From Saccharothrix violaceirubra (GTDB lineage Bacteria > Actinomycetota > Actinomycetes > Mycobacteriales > Pseudonocardiaceae), in contig NZ_JACHJS010000001.1 of NCBI RefSeq assembly GCF_014203755.1, positions 2,232,001 through 2,296,000 on the forward strand: a stretch of DNA of 64,000 nucleotides, written 5' to 3'. The first letter of the stretch is position 1, and each line of letters begins with the position of its first letter. Below are positions 1-8,657 of the stretch, one piece after another. The notes under the pieces were generated by a model that was given only the letters and a program-made list of their open reading frames with translations, had not been told where the DNA came from and made no database searches. Both the position numbers and the translations under genes were made by a program.

Positions 1-689
1 AGCTGTCGACCCGCAACGACGAGAAGTACATCGGCGCCGACGACGTGTGGGAGCGGGCGACGAAGACCCTGGAGGCGGCGGCGCTGTCCAGCGGCCTGAC
101 CCTGGTCCCGGACCCCGGCGGCGCCGCGTTCTACGGCCCGAAGATCTCCGTTCAGGCCAAGGACGCGCTCGGCCGCACCTGGCAGATGTCGACCATCCAG
201 CTCGACTTCATGCTCCCGGAGAAGTTCGAGCTGGAGTACACCGCCTCCGACGGCACCCGCAAGCGCCCGGTCATGATCCACCGCGCGCTGTTCGGCTCGG
301 TCGAGCGGTTCTTCGGCGTGCTGACCGAGCACTACGCGGGCGCGTTCCCGGCGTGGCTGGCGCCCGTGCAGGTCGTGGGCATCCCGATCGCCGACGAGCA
401 CCTCGACCACCTGTTCGCCGTGGCCGCCGAGCTGCGCAAGCACGGCGTGCGGGTCGAGGTCGACGCCTCCGACGACCGGATGCAGAAGAAGATCCGCAAC
501 CACACCACGCAGAAGGTGCCGTTCATGCTGCTCGCGGGCGGCAAGGACGTCGAGTCCGGCGCGGTGTCGTTCCGGTTCCGCGACGGCACCCAGGTCAACG
601 GCGTGCCGGTCGAGCGCGCGGTCGCCACCGTCGTCGAGTGGATCGCCCGCCGGGAGAACGCGTCGCCCACGGCGGACCTGGTCAAGTGA
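1..689 (+). CDS. thrS: Threonine--tRNA ligase, C-terminal part (5' end outside window)
   Basis: Charges tRNA-Thr with threonine in the cytoplasm. The frame is open from base 3 to the TGA at 687-689 and has no start, so only about 229 C-terminal residues are present. Visible are [11 protein letters not shown], the class II motif 3 region ([14 protein letters not shown], about residue 95 from the GTG at 45) and then the anticodon-binding domain beginning near [15 protein letters not shown]. The next gene starts inside this stop codon, so translation is coupled. The thrS-HIT-pgsA-acyltransferase-pimA order is the one found in mycobacteria. The GTG at 45 is an internal codon, not a start. Confidence 0.96.
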   Translation, partial: LSTRNDEKYIGADDVWERATKTLEAAALSSGLTLVPDPGGAAFYGPKISVQAKDALGRTWQMSTIQLDFMLPEKFELEYTASDGTRKRPVMIHRALFGSVERFFGVLTEHYAGAFPAWLAPVQVVGIPIADEHLDHLFAVAAELRKHGVRVEVDASDDRMQKKIRNHTTQKVPFMLLAGGKDVESGAVSFRFRDGTQVNGVPVERAVATVVEWIARRENASPTADLVK

Positions 690-1237
690 CGGTCGAGTAC
701 GAGGAGCAGGACGGGGTCGGGGTCCACGACGCGTTGCAGCGGCTGTGGACCCCGCACCGCTTGTCCTACGTGCGCGGCGAGGGCAAGGCGGACGGCGACG
801 AACCGGCGGGCTGCCCGTTCTGCCGGGTGGTGGCCGTGTCGCCGGACGAGGACACGCTGATCCTGGCGCGGGGCGAGCTGGTGTTCGCGGTGCTCAACCT
901 GTACCCCTACAACCCCGGCCACCTCATGGTGCTGCCGTACCGGCACGTGCCCGACTACACCGACCTGACGCCCGCGGAGACGGTCGAGTTCGCCGAGTTC
1001 ACGCAGAAGGCCATGCGCGTGATCCGGTCCGTCTCGGAGCCGCACGGGTTCAACATCGGCATGAACCAGGGCGTGGTCGCGGGTGCCGGTATCGCGGCGC
1101 ACCTGCACCAGCACGTGGTGCCGCGCTGGGGTGGCGACGCGAATTTCATGCCGGTGATCGGTCATACGAAGGTGCTGCCCCAATTGCTCGGCGAGACGCG
1201 TCGGCTGCTGGCCGCCGCATGGCTCGCCGCGGCCTGA
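686..1237 (+). CDS. HIT-family hydrolase, probable Ap4A phosphorylase
   Basis: 183 residues starting at a GTG that overlaps the thrS stop by four bases. A CPFC zinc-type motif lies at residues 43-46 and the HIT catalytic triad H-L-H-Q-H at 139-143. The length, the Cys pair and the position between thrS and pgsA match M. tuberculosis Rv2613c, which phosphorolyses diadenosine tetraphosphate; the exact substrate here is inferred. The reading frame is open upstream into thrS but only the part from 686 looks like the HIT family. Confidence 0.93.
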   Translation: MTVEYEEQDGVGVHDALQRLWTPHRLSYVRGEGKADGDEPAGCPFCRVVAVSPDEDTLILARGELVFAVLNLYPYNPGHLMVLPYRHVPDYTDLTPAETVEFAEFTQKAMRVIRSVSEPHGFNIGMNQGVVAGAGIAAHLHQHVVPRWGGDANFMPVIGHTKVLPQLLGETRRLLAAAWLAAA

Positions 1238-1362
1238 TCCCCGGTGTGGCGGGCGTGCCGCCGAATTGCGTTCCTCGCCCGTTCGGACCAGTGGCACTCC
1301 CGAATACCCGGCGTCCGGTAATGCCTGGTGGGGCGGAAAACATGAGCCCCGCTCGGTCCATT

Positions 1363-1401
1363 CCCGGTGAATTGGACCGGGCGGGTGAATCGGTACACCC
1401 G
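1363..1401. promoter_or_regulatory. Two adjacent inverted repeats upstream of the DUF5753 regulator
   Basis: CCCGGT-N7-ACCGGG (1363-1381) is followed immediately by CGGGTG-N8-CACCCG (1382-1401) in the 285-bp gap after the HIT gene. They could form terminator-like stems for the thrS/HIT transcript or be an operator for the following regulator. Both readings are inference. The rest of the gap shows nothing else I can name. Confidence 0.4.
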
Positions 1402-1531
1402 GGCCGACCGCCCGTACCGGCGGATACGGAGCGTCCGGGTGGGATGGATCACGGCGGAAGCGGGTTCAGGCCGCCGGTATTCCCTGTCCGGCCGATCGTC
1501 ATAGGCTTCCCCGATAGATAACGTGCGTTTC

Positions 1532-2371
1532 ATGACCGCACCCGAGCGTTCGCGGCTGGCCCGGGAACGGCTCTCGCGCGAGTTGCGCAGGCTCCGCACG
1601 GAGGCCCGCATGACTGGCACGGCCACCGCCCGTGCCACCGGAATGAGCCAGTCCAAGCTTTCCAAGATCGAGAACGGCATGCTCCTGCCGTCCGTCGCCG
1701 ATGTGGAACGCCTGGTCAACGAGCTGTCCGCGACCCGCGAGACCCGACTCGAACTGATCGAGTTAGCCCGGCAGCTGCACGCCGAAGCCGAAACCCGGCG
1801 CGTCGTGCTGCACCGCGGTGCCCACCGGCACCAGCAGACCGTCGCGCGCATCGAGGCCCGCGCCACCACCAGCCGGTTCTTCCAGAACGCCGGTGTACCG
1901 GAGCTGTTGCAGAGCGAGAGCTATCGCCGGGTGGTCCTGGCGGCGACGCCGCCGCACGAACAGGACACCGCGATAGCCACGCTGCGTAGTCGTCGGGCCC
2001 GGATGGATGATCTCGGCAAACGCTTCGTGTTCGTCCTCAGCGAAGCCGCGCTCCGGTGGCGGATGGGCTCCGCGGATCTCATGTGCGAGCAGATCGAGCA
2101 CCTGACGCAGACGATGCGAAGACCCAATGTCCAACTCGGCGTGATTCCCTGGACCGCCGACGCGAATCTCGTCGCGTTGCACGGATTCCAGGTCTACGAC
2201 GAGAGATTCGTGACGCTCAGCGTGCTCACCGGCAATGCGACCATCACCGATCCGTTGGACGTGCGGGAGTACCTGGCGTTGTTCACGCGGCTGGAACGGC
2301 TCGTGATGCGCGGGGAACAACTGGAGGACCTGCTCGAACAGATCTCCAGGGACCACCGCAAGCTCGGCTGA
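1532..2371 (+). CDS. XRE-type DNA-binding protein with DUF5753 (Scr1-like) domain
   Basis: About 279 residues. The N-terminus has a Cro/C1-type helix-turn-helix (around residues 18-55, including GMSQSKLSKIENG). The rest is a DUF5753 domain with the family-typical pattern of a tip near VPELLQSESYRRV, then FVLSEAALRWRMG and a late VIPW strand. Such proteins are abundant in filamentous actinomycetes, often with a small DUF397 partner, which I do not see next to it. ATG 1532 was chosen; GTG 1523 nine bases upstream is possible and neither has a clear Shine-Dalgarno. The gene interrupts the HIT-pgsA adjacency seen in mycobacteria, so it may be a later insertion. Confidence 0.88.
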   Translation: MTAPERSRLARERLSRELRRLRTEARMTGTATARATGMSQSKLSKIENGMLLPSVADVERLVNELSATRETRLELIELARQLHAEAETRRVVLHRGAHRHQQTVARIEARATTSRFFQNAGVPELLQSESYRRVVLAATPPHEQDTAIATLRSRRARMDDLGKRFVFVLSEAALRWRMGSADLMCEQIEHLTQTMRRPNVQLGVIPWTADANLVALHGFQVYDERFVTLSVLTGNATITDPLDVREYLALFTRLERLVMRGEQLEDLLEQISRDHRKLG

Positions 2372-2433
2372 AGTCTGCGGTTACGCTGCGGGTGCCCCAG
2401 TCGTCCCCCGCCGGTAGGTGCAGTCGCCGCCCC

Positions 2434-3042
2434 ATGCTGAACATCTTCGCCCGCGCGTCGGTCTCGCGCGTCACCGATCCGATCGGGGCGTGGCTGCTGC
2501 GTCGCGGCCTGACGCCGAACACGGTCACGGTGCTGGGCACCGTGGGCTCCGTGGCCGCCGCGCTGTGGTTCCTGCCGCGCGGCGAGTTGTTCACGGGCGC
2601 GGCCCTGGTGACCGCCTTCGTGCTGTTCGACCTGATCGACGGCGCGATGGCCCGCGCGCAGGGCGGCGGCACGCCGTTCGGCGCGGTGCTGGACGCGACG
2701 TGCGACCGGATCGCCGACGGCGCGTTGTTCGGTGCCATCGCGTGGTGGGCGTTCGCCAACGGTGAGCGCGCGCTCGCGGCGGCCACGCTGGTCACGCTGG
2801 TCGGCGCGCTCGTGACGTCGTATGTGAAGGCCCGTGCCGAGGCGTCCGGGCTCAGCGCGGACGGCGGGCTGGCCGAGCGCGCCGAGCGGTTCATCGTCGC
2901 CCTGGTCGGCGTCGGGCTCGGCGGGCTGGGCGTGCCTTACATCCTGCCGGTGTCGCTGTACCTGCTCGCGGCGTTGGTCGTCGTCACGGTCGCGCAGCGG
3001 ATCGCCGCCGTCCACCGGTCCGCGAAGGAGTACCGGACGTGA
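2434..3042 (+). CDS. pgsA: Phosphatidylinositol phosphate synthase (CDP-alcohol phosphotransferase)
   Basis: 202 residues with several membrane segments. The CDP-alcohol phosphotransferase signature is complete: D66, D69-G70, A73-R74, G83, D87 and D91. In actinobacteria the enzyme in this position condenses CDP-diacylglycerol with inositol 1-phosphate to make phosphatidylinositol phosphate, the precursor of PIMs. It heads a coupled operon: its TGA overlaps the GTG of the acyltransferase by four bases. Start ATG 2434 was chosen because the residues before it in the open frame do not look like the family. Confidence 0.93.
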   Translation: MLNIFARASVSRVTDPIGAWLLRRGLTPNTVTVLGTVGSVAAALWFLPRGELFTGAALVTAFVLFDLIDGAMARAQGGGTPFGAVLDATCDRIADGALFGAIAWWAFANGERALAAATLVTLVGALVTSYVKARAEASGLSADGGLAERAERFIVALVGVGLGGLGVPYILPVSLYLLAALVVVTVAQRIAAVHRSAKEYRT

Positions 3043-3956
3043 GCGAACGGCTCGCCGACTGGGGCTACGCGGCCGGGTGGAAACTCGTCCGGCTGCTGCC
3101 CGAGGGCGTGGCGCGGGCCGCGTTCGACCTGGGCGCGGACCGGGCCTCCCGGCGCGGCGGTCCGGCCCGGCTGCGGGCCAACCTGCGCCGGGTCGTGCCG
3201 CAGGCGGGGGAGCGGGAGCTGGACGAGCTGGTGCGCGCGTCCGTGCGCTCGTACGCGCGCTACTGGCGGGAGGCGTTCCGGCTGCCGTCCACCGACCTGG
3301 CCGCCGCCGCGCGCCGGTGCGACGACATGATCAGCGGGGTGGAGAACCTCGACGCCGCGCTCGCCCAGGGCACCGGCGCGGTCGTGGCCCTGCCGCACTG
3401 CGGCAACTGGGACATGGCCGGGGTGTGGCTGGTGCACCACTCGGGGTCGTTCACCACGGTCGCCGAACGGCTGCGCCCCGAGTCGCTCTACCGGCGCTTC
3501 ATCGACTTCCGCGAGTCCCTGGGCTTCGAGGTGCTGCCGCTGACCGGCGGCGACCGCAACCCGGCCACCGTGCTGGCCGAACGGCTCCGGCAGAACAAGG
3601 TCGTCTGCCTGCTCGCCGACCGCGACCTCACGGCGGGCGGCGTGCCGGTGACGTTCTTCGGCGAGCGCACCATGATGCCCGCCGGACCCGCGCACCTGGC
3701 CGCCACGACCGGCGCCGCGCTGCTGCCCGTGGGGCTCTGGTTCACCGACGACGGCTGGGGCATGCGCATCCACCCGCCGATCCGGGTCTCCGACGTGGGC
3801 GCGGCCACCCAGTCGCTGGCCGACGTGTTCGCCGCCGACATCTCCACGCACCCGGCGGACTGGCACATGTTCCAGCCGCTGTGGCTGACCGACCTGCCCG
3901 AGAGCCGGCAGCGCGCGTTGGCCCGCGTGCTGGCGCGGCGGGAGGGCGCCGGGTGA
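3039..3956 (+). CDS. Phosphatidylinositol mannoside acyltransferase (PatA-like)
   Basis: 305 residues of the LpxL/HtrB lysophospholipid acyltransferase family. The catalytic H-x4-D motif is HCGNWD (H120, D125). It is expected to acylate the mannose of PIM at the inner leaflet of the membrane. It is coupled on both sides by four-base overlaps, to pgsA upstream and pimA downstream, as in the mycobacterial Rv2612c-Rv2611c-Rv2610c cluster. Assignment to PatA rests on family plus context. Confidence 0.92.
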   Translation: MSERLADWGYAAGWKLVRLLPEGVARAAFDLGADRASRRGGPARLRANLRRVVPQAGERELDELVRASVRSYARYWREAFRLPSTDLAAAARRCDDMISGVENLDAALAQGTGAVVALPHCGNWDMAGVWLVHHSGSFTTVAERLRPESLYRRFIDFRESLGFEVLPLTGGDRNPATVLAERLRQNKVVCLLADRDLTAGGVPVTFFGERTMMPAGPAHLAATTGAALLPVGLWFTDDGWGMRIHPPIRVSDVGAATQSLADVFAADISTHPADWHMFQPLWLTDLPESRQRALARVLARREGAG

Positions 3957-5068
3957 AGGTCGGCATCGTCTGCCCGTACTCGTTCGAGGTGCCCGGTGGG
4001 GTGCAGGCGCACGTGGTCGACCTGGCACGGGCGTTGCGCGGCCTCGGCCACGAGGTCGAGGTGCTGGCACCGGCCGACGACGACACGCCCGTACCCGAGT
4101 TCGTCACCCCGGCGGGCCGCGCGGTCGGCATTCCCTACAACGGTTCCGTGGCCCGGCTGTCCTTCGGCCCGGTCTCGTTCGCCCGGGTGCGCCGCTGGAT
4201 CGCCGAGCACGACTTCGACGTCGTCCACCTGCACGAGCCGACCGCGCCGTCGCTGTCGATGCTCGCGCTGATGACGGCCGACGGGCCGATCGTGGCCACG
4301 TTCCACACGTCGACACCACGCTCGAAGATGCTGTCCGCGTTCCAGGTCGTGCTCCAGCCCTTCCTGGAGAAGATCACGGCTCGCATCGCGGTGTCCGCGC
4401 TGGCCCGGCGCGTGCAGGTCGAGCACCTCGGCGGCGACGCGGTGGAGATCCCCAACGGCGTCGACGTGGCGTTCTTCGCCGACGCGGCTCCGCTGGACGG
4501 CTACCCGCTCCCGTCGGGCACGGTCGGCTTCGTCGGCCGCTACGGCGAACCCCGCAAAGGCATGCCCCTGCTGCTGGAGGCGTTGCGCGAGGTGCCCGGC
4601 GTCCGCCTGCTCGTCGTGGGCCGGGGCGACGAGGACGAGCTGCGCCGACAGGCAGGCCCGGAACTGGCGTCACGAATCGTCTGCCTGGGCATGGTCGACG
4701 ACGAGACCAAGGCCCGCGCCCTGCGCAGCGTCGACGTGTACTGCGCACCCAACACCGGCGGCGAGAGCTTCGGGATCATCCTGACCGAGGCGATGTCGGC
4801 GGGCGCGGCGGTCGTGGCGTCCGACCTGGACGCCTTCCGACGGGTGCTCGACGACGGCAGAGCGGGCGTGCTCACCCCGGTCGGCGACGCCGCCGGCCTG
4901 GCAGCGGGCCTGCGCTCGGTCCTGGACGACCGCGAGGCACGGGCACGCTACGTGGACGCGGCGAGGCAACGCGTCATGACCTACGACTGGTCCGTGGTGG
5001 CCCAACAGGTACTGCGCGTGTACGAGAGCGCCATGGCCGCCGACCCGCGTCGGGTGCGTGAGGCGTGA
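3953..5068 (+). CDS. pimA: Phosphatidylinositol alpha-mannosyltransferase
   Basis: 371 residues, a GT4-family GT-B glycosyltransferase that transfers mannose from GDP-mannose to phosphatidylinositol, the first committed PIM step. The glycine-rich start (CPYSFEVPGGVQAH) and the donor-site E-x7-E motif GESFGIILTE (E271, E279) are intact. Length is close to M. tuberculosis PimA. GTG start 3953 overlaps the previous stop, and its own stop overlaps the next gene. Confidence 0.95.
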   Translation: MKVGIVCPYSFEVPGGVQAHVVDLARALRGLGHEVEVLAPADDDTPVPEFVTPAGRAVGIPYNGSVARLSFGPVSFARVRRWIAEHDFDVVHLHEPTAPSLSMLALMTADGPIVATFHTSTPRSKMLSAFQVVLQPFLEKITARIAVSALARRVQVEHLGGDAVEIPNGVDVAFFADAAPLDGYPLPSGTVGFVGRYGEPRKGMPLLLEALREVPGVRLLVVGRGDEDELRRQAGPELASRIVCLGMVDDETKARALRSVDVYCAPNTGGESFGIILTEAMSAGAAVVASDLDAFRRVLDDGRAGVLTPVGDAAGLAAGLRSVLDDREARARYVDAARQRVMTYDWSVVAQQVLRVYESAMAADPRRVREA

Positions 5069-6045
5069 CCAGCGCGGGCGTGGCGACCACCTTCCTGGTC
5101 CTGCTGGGACTGGCACTGCTGATCGGCCCCTGGATCCTCGGCACCGCGAACCGCCTGGACCGGCTCCACGTCCGAACCGACGCGGCCTGGGCCGCCCTCG
5201 ACGCGGCACTGGCCAGGCGCGCGGTGGTGACGCGCGCGGTAGGCGCGGTACGCGGCGTCCCGGAACTGGCGACGGCCGCCTCCAGGGCGGAACGCGCACC
5301 CCGAGCGGAGCGGGAAGCGGCCGAGAACGAACTGGCCGTCACCCTCTCCGACCTGGACCGCACCACCCTGGCACCGGCCCTCGCGGCAGAACTCCTCGAC
5401 GCCGAACAACGAGTGGTGCTGGCACGACGCGTGCACAACGACGCCGTACGCGACACGCTCGCACTACGCCGCCGCCGCCCCGTCCGCTGGCTCCGACTGG
5501 CCGGCACGGCACCGACCCCGTCCTACTTCGAGATAGCCGAACCGGTAGCCGACGGCGAGGTGACCGCCCTGACCCCGAGAACGTCGGCACGCCTGCTCCT
5601 CCTCGACGAGCAGGGCCGAGTCCTCCTGTTCGAGGGCGCCGACCCGGCCCGCCCCGACGAACTGTTCTGGTTCACCGCGGGCGGCGGAGTGGAACCGGGG
5701 GAGGACCTGCGCGCGGCGGCGGTACGGGAAGCCCACGAGGAGACCGGCCTGCACCTGTCGCCCGAAGACCTGATCGGCCCGATCTGGAAGCGCCACGCGG
5801 TCTTCAGCTACGACAACCTCGGCTACACGGCCGTGGAGTGGTTCTTCGTGGCCCACGTCCCACCGGACACCCGAATCGACACGTCGGGCTTCGAGACCCT
5901 CGAACACGAAACCATCCGGGGCCACCGCTGGTGGTCCACAGCGGACCTCGGCGCCACGAAGGACACCGTCTACCCCGTACAACTGGCCGACCACCTGGAC
6001 GACGCGGCCGAACCGTGGGACGGCACCACCCGCCAGATCCGCTAG
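5065..6045 (+). CDS. NUDIX hydrolase with N-terminal membrane/LemA-like segment
   Basis: 326 residues. The first ~25 residues form a membrane anchor (TFLVLLGLALLIGPWIL), followed by an Ala/Arg-rich helical region to about residue 150 that resembles LemA-type helices. A NUDIX domain follows with box GGGVEPGEDLR...REAHEETGL near 206-228. It closes the PIM operon by a four-base overlap and corresponds in position to Rv2609c. Its substrate is unknown. The repeat locus R1 starts five bases after the stop. Confidence 0.9.
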   Translation: MTSAGVATTFLVLLGLALLIGPWILGTANRLDRLHVRTDAAWAALDAALARRAVVTRAVGAVRGVPELATAASRAERAPRAEREAAENELAVTLSDLDRTTLAPALAAELLDAEQRVVLARRVHNDAVRDTLALRRRRPVRWLRLAGTAPTPSYFEIAEPVADGEVTALTPRTSARLLLLDEQGRVLLFEGADPARPDELFWFTAGGGVEPGEDLRAAAVREAHEETGLHLSPEDLIGPIWKRHAVFSYDNLGYTAVEWFFVAHVPPDTRIDTSGFETLEHETIRGHRWWSTADLGATKDTVYPVQLADHLDDAAEPWDGTTRQIR

Positions 6046-6049
6046 ACCA

Positions 6050-6124
6050 CGCGAGTCCTCCACTCGGGCACCCCGGAATACGCACTCAGGCACCCTGAAA
6101 CACGCGCTCGGGCACCTCGAAACC
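6050..6124. repeat. Dispersed intergenic repeat locus R1
   Basis: Three full ~22-bp units and a degenerate fourth. The first contains CGCGAGTCCTCCACTCGG and later ones GGAATACGCACTCAGG and GAAACACGCGCTCGGG, separated by CACC. TCAGG-CAC-CCTGA (6086-6098) is a perfect small stem. It lies between the convergent ends of the NUDIX and PH-domain genes. The same family recurs at R2-R6. Confidence 0.85.
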
Positions 6125-6168
6125 ATCCCGGACCACCCGCTCGGACAGCCCGCGCGGGCCCGCCCGGC

Positions 6169-6543
6169 TCAGAGCACGAACGTCCCGATCATCTGGGCCA
6201 GCAGCCGGACGTCCGAGCTGCCCCGGAACTCCAGCCGCACCCGGCCCAGCCCCGAGAACCACAGGTCGAGTTCGGCGTCCATGTCGAACGTGCCCGCCGT
6301 CTCGATCGAGAACGCCTGGATGCGGCTGTAGGGCAGCGACGTGAAGTCCTTCTTCTTGCCCGTCATGCCCTGGACGTTCACCGCGATGACCCGCTTGTTC
6401 GTGAAGACCACGAAGTCGCGCACGGTCTTGAACGCGGCGACGACCTGCTCGCCCTGGATCATGATCGGCGCCACCTGCGGACCGATGTCCTCCGGGCGGC
6501 ACGGCGACAGCTTGAAAACCGAGGTCTTCTCGAAGTCGATCAC
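6169..6543 (-). CDS. Bacterial PH-domain protein (YokE/YvbH-like)
   Basis: 124 residues beginning MIDFEKTSVFKL. The pattern of a nucleating segment, the strand VVFTNKRVIAV, the loop QGMTGKKKDFTSLPYSRIQAF and the C-terminal helix is that of single-domain bacterial pleckstrin-homology proteins. No enzymatic motif or membrane segment. Function unknown. It is transcribed away from the LysR gene across a 202-bp divergent region. Confidence 0.82.
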   Translation of the reverse strand: MIDFEKTSVFKLSPCRPEDIGPQVAPIMIQGEQVVAAFKTVRDFVVFTNKRVIAVNVQGMTGKKKDFTSLPYSRIQAFSIETAGTFDMDAELDLWFSGLGRVRLEFRGSSDVRLLAQMIGTFVL

Positions 6544-6692
6544 GTTCCCGACGCTACCCCCGGGCCGGGCGGCGTGGTGCCGATTTCGGGGTCATCCCCG
6601 AACGGGTTCAGGGTTACCCTTGCTCATTCGGGTGGTCTTCCCGGGTCAACTGTCACGATCCGGATACGAAAATAGCGTGGAATAAGCCATTT

Positions 6693-6706
6693 TACCGACG
6701 TCGGTA
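6693..6706. promoter_or_regulatory. 14-bp perfect palindrome in the PH/LysR divergent region
   Basis: TACCGACGTCGGTA is a perfect palindrome 40 bp before the LysR gene, in an unusually A/T-rich stretch for this window. Such a site is a plausible operator, perhaps for autoregulation by the LysR protein, though LysR sites are more often T-N11-A. Inference only. Confidence 0.4.
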
Positions 6707-6745
6707 CCCTCGACTGGCTGTTACCGGTGGCCTACCGTCAGTTGA

Positions 6746-7720
6746 ATGAAGCTTGAACTAAGGCACCTGCGCGTCGTGTGCGCGATCGCGGACGCGGGCA
6801 GCCTGTCCAAAGCCTCTTCCCTGCTGGGGCTGGCGCAGCCGGCCCTGACCGCACAACTGCACCGGATCGAGAGCCTCCTGGGCGGCAAGCTGTTCGACCG
6901 CGACCACAAGGGGGCCAGACCGACCATGCTCGGCGAGCTGGTCCTCGAACGGGCCAGGGTGCTGCTGCCCGCGTTCTCCCGCCTGCAGGAGGACGCGCTG
7001 CGGCTGGTCGACGACAGCTCGCCCGGCGACCGCTACCGGGTCGGCTCGGTCAACGGGCCCATGCTCGGCGGCCTGGTGCACCGGCTCACGGAGCTGCACC
7101 CCGGCGCGCACGTCAGCACACAGGTCTCGTGGTCGGGCGACGAACTGGCCGGTGCCGTCGCCCAAGGGAAGCTGGACTACGTCATGGTCGGCGTCTGCGG
7201 TGACGCGCCACCCCCCACCGAGCACGGCCTCACCTGGAGCATCCTGGCCGTCGACCCCGTCTTCGTGATCGTGCCCGAGGACCACCCGTGCACGGCGAAG
7301 GAGGAGGTCGAACTCGCCGAGCTGAAGGACATGCAGTGGGCGGTCACGCCCGGCGACGGATGTTTCGGCGACTGCTTCGTCGCCGCGTGCAGCCGGGCCG
7401 GGTTCACACCGCGCACCATGTACGAGGTGGACACCAACAGCTGCGTCGACCTCGCCCAGTCCGGCGACGCCGTGGTGCTGTGCCAGCCGATGTTCCGCCG
7501 CACCCCGGGCCTGGTCGCGATGCCGATCGCGGGCGTGCCGCTGAAGTGGCGGCACGTCATGGGCTGGGACCCGGAGGGTCCGGCGGCCGAGTTCGCCGGG
7601 CAGGTCATGCGGTACGCCATCGACGCCTACCGCGAGACCGTGGAGCGCAACCCCCGCTACGAAGCGTGGCTGCCCACCCATCCGGAGTACGGTCCACTGG
7701 ACTATCACGCCGTCATATGA
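6746..7720 (+). CDS. LysR-family transcriptional regulator
   Basis: 324 residues. The N-terminal winged helix-turn-helix (residues 1-65; LRHLRVVCAIADAGSLSKAS, then AQPALTAQLHRIESLLG) is typical, followed by a substrate-binding effector domain from about residue 95. The C-terminus carries an extra ~25-residue tail (RYEAWLPTHPEYGPLDYHAVI region). The effector is unknown; the only divergent neighbour is the PH-domain gene. ATG 6746 has no strong Shine-Dalgarno. Confidence 0.92.
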   Translation: MKLELRHLRVVCAIADAGSLSKASSLLGLAQPALTAQLHRIESLLGGKLFDRDHKGARPTMLGELVLERARVLLPAFSRLQEDALRLVDDSSPGDRYRVGSVNGPMLGGLVHRLTELHPGAHVSTQVSWSGDELAGAVAQGKLDYVMVGVCGDAPPPTEHGLTWSILAVDPVFVIVPEDHPCTAKEEVELAELKDMQWAVTPGDGCFGDCFVAACSRAGFTPRTMYEVDTNSCVDLAQSGDAVVLCQPMFRRTPGLVAMPIAGVPLKWRHVMGWDPEGPAAEFAGQVMRYAIDAYRETVERNPRYEAWLPTHPEYGPLDYHAVI

Positions 7721-7798
7721 CCCAACCGGTAATACCGCGTTCGCCCGTACCGGCCTAGTTTTCCCGGAGAACCCCTGCTCCCCGAGGAGAACCCGCGC

Positions 7799-7894
7799 GT
7801 GACGCACGGACCCACCGCGCGGACCGACCCCACGAGGGTCACCCGGACCGCGGACAGGGCGACCCGATCGGCCGCGACACCTCGCGGCGTCTGA
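7799..7894 (+). CDS. Candidate 31-residue Arg/Thr-rich peptide
   Basis: GTG start preceded by GAGGAG (7784-7789, nine bases upstream), 31 sense codons and TGA, then a strong hairpin 17 bp after the stop. The peptide is basic and Thr/Arg/Ala-rich with no hydrophobic segment. Ribosome site plus short frame plus terminator suggest an independent small gene or a translated small RNA. Translation is unproven, and in this GC-rich DNA short frames arise by chance. Confidence 0.35.
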   Translation: MTHGPTARTDPTRVTRTADRATRSAATPRGV

Positions 7895-7911
7895 CCGGTG
7901 ACTCGCGAGGC

Positions 7912-7945
7912 GGGGTCCGTGCCGCGTCCCCACGGCACGGACCCC
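7912..7945 (+). terminator. Hairpin terminator after the small ORF
   Basis: A 13-bp perfect stem, GGGGTCCGTGCCG paired with CGGCACGGACCCC, and an 8-base loop, followed by GTTGACCTTCTT. It ends any transcript covering the LysR gene or the 31-residue ORF and insulates the secreted-protein gene. Confidence 0.75.
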
Positions 7946-8072
7946 GTTGACCTTCTTACCTGATCGGCTGATCGCCAATAGCACAGAGTCAGTCACCCGA
8001 TCGTGCGGGTGTGGTGCGCGTCGGCGGGTGCCGATGCCTCAGGGGTCACTGTCCAACCAGGTTAGGAACATC

Positions 8073-8540
8073 GTGTCCCCACACCGCACTCGCGGCTTTC
8101 TGCGCACCACCCTCCTGCTCGCCCTCGGCGCGTCCCCGCTGATCGTCGGTGTCGCGTCCGCGACCGAGACGCTCCACGCGCCGGTCGAGCCCCGGTCGGG
8201 CGACGCGGGCCGGGTGGACGCCGTGCGGGCCGACGTGCCGGTCGACCGACCCGTGGTGCTGCCGGTGCCGGCGGACGTGCCCGTGCTCGACGGTGCCGCC
8301 GGTCCGGCCCCGATGCCCGGCATCTACGAGGGCGAACCACGCACGCCCATGGCGCGCGACCGGATCGCACCGGCCCTGCCGGGTGTCCCGGGGGTCGCCG
8401 ACTCCGGCATCCGCGTCCCGGACGTCGCCGACCTGCCCGCCGCGCCGGCCGTGCCCGCGCTGCCGGGATTGCCCGCGCTGCCCGCCGCCCCGGCCGTGCC
8501 CGGCGACCTCGGCACCGGGCTGCCCGCACTCGGCCACTGA
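8073..8540 (+). CDS. Small secreted Pro/Ala-rich protein
   Basis: 155 residues. It has a signal peptide (basic VSPHRTRGFLR, then TLLLALGASPLIVGVASA, cleavage probably after ASA), then a low-complexity mature part rich in Pro, Ala, Val and Asp. Near the end are tandem imperfect PALPGLPALPAAPAVPG repeats. GTG 8073 was chosen for AGGA a few bases upstream and because it places the signal peptide at the terminus; ATG 8034 is in frame. No known domain recognised. Monocistronic: terminators lie before and after. Confidence 0.7.
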   Translation: MSPHRTRGFLRTTLLLALGASPLIVGVASATETLHAPVEPRSGDAGRVDAVRADVPVDRPVVLPVPADVPVLDGAAGPAPMPGIYEGEPRTPMARDRIAPALPGVPGVADSGIRVPDVADLPAAPAVPALPGLPALPAAPAVPGDLGTGLPALGH

Positions 8541-8554
8541 ATCACGCCCGTCCG

Positions 8555-8590
8555 CCCGGGAACGCGTTTCTTCGCGTTCCCGGGCTTTTT
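8555..8590 (+). terminator. Rho-independent terminator of the secreted-protein gene
   Basis: 12-bp perfect stem CCCGGGAACGCG / CGCGTTCCCGGG, loop TTTCTT, followed by CTTTTT. Begins 15 bp after the stop. One of the few here with a real T tract. Confidence 0.92.
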
Positions 8591-8618
8591 CGTATTGTCC
8601 GACTATGAATACGATCGA

Positions 8619-8649
8619 TTGTGGAATTCGCGTCGCCCACGCGTATGGT
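8619..8649 (+). promoter_or_regulatory. Likely promoter of the STAS gene (leaderless)
   Basis: TTGTGG (8619-8624), 19-bp spacer, TATGGT (8644-8649). The -10 ends eight bases before GTG 8658, so transcription would start at or next to the start codon. No Shine-Dalgarno is present, which fits a leaderless mRNA. Confidence 0.5.
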
Positions 8650-8657
8650 CTCGCGCC

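Noticed and set aside
7947..7981. TTGACC...CAATAG as promoter of the secreted protein gene
   Set aside because: Spacing of 23 bp is too long and TTGACC overlaps the end of the upstream terminator.
8595..8657. TTG 8595 as start of the STAS protein
   Set aside because: It lies five bases after the terminator's T tract; a promoter-like pair then points to GTG 8658.
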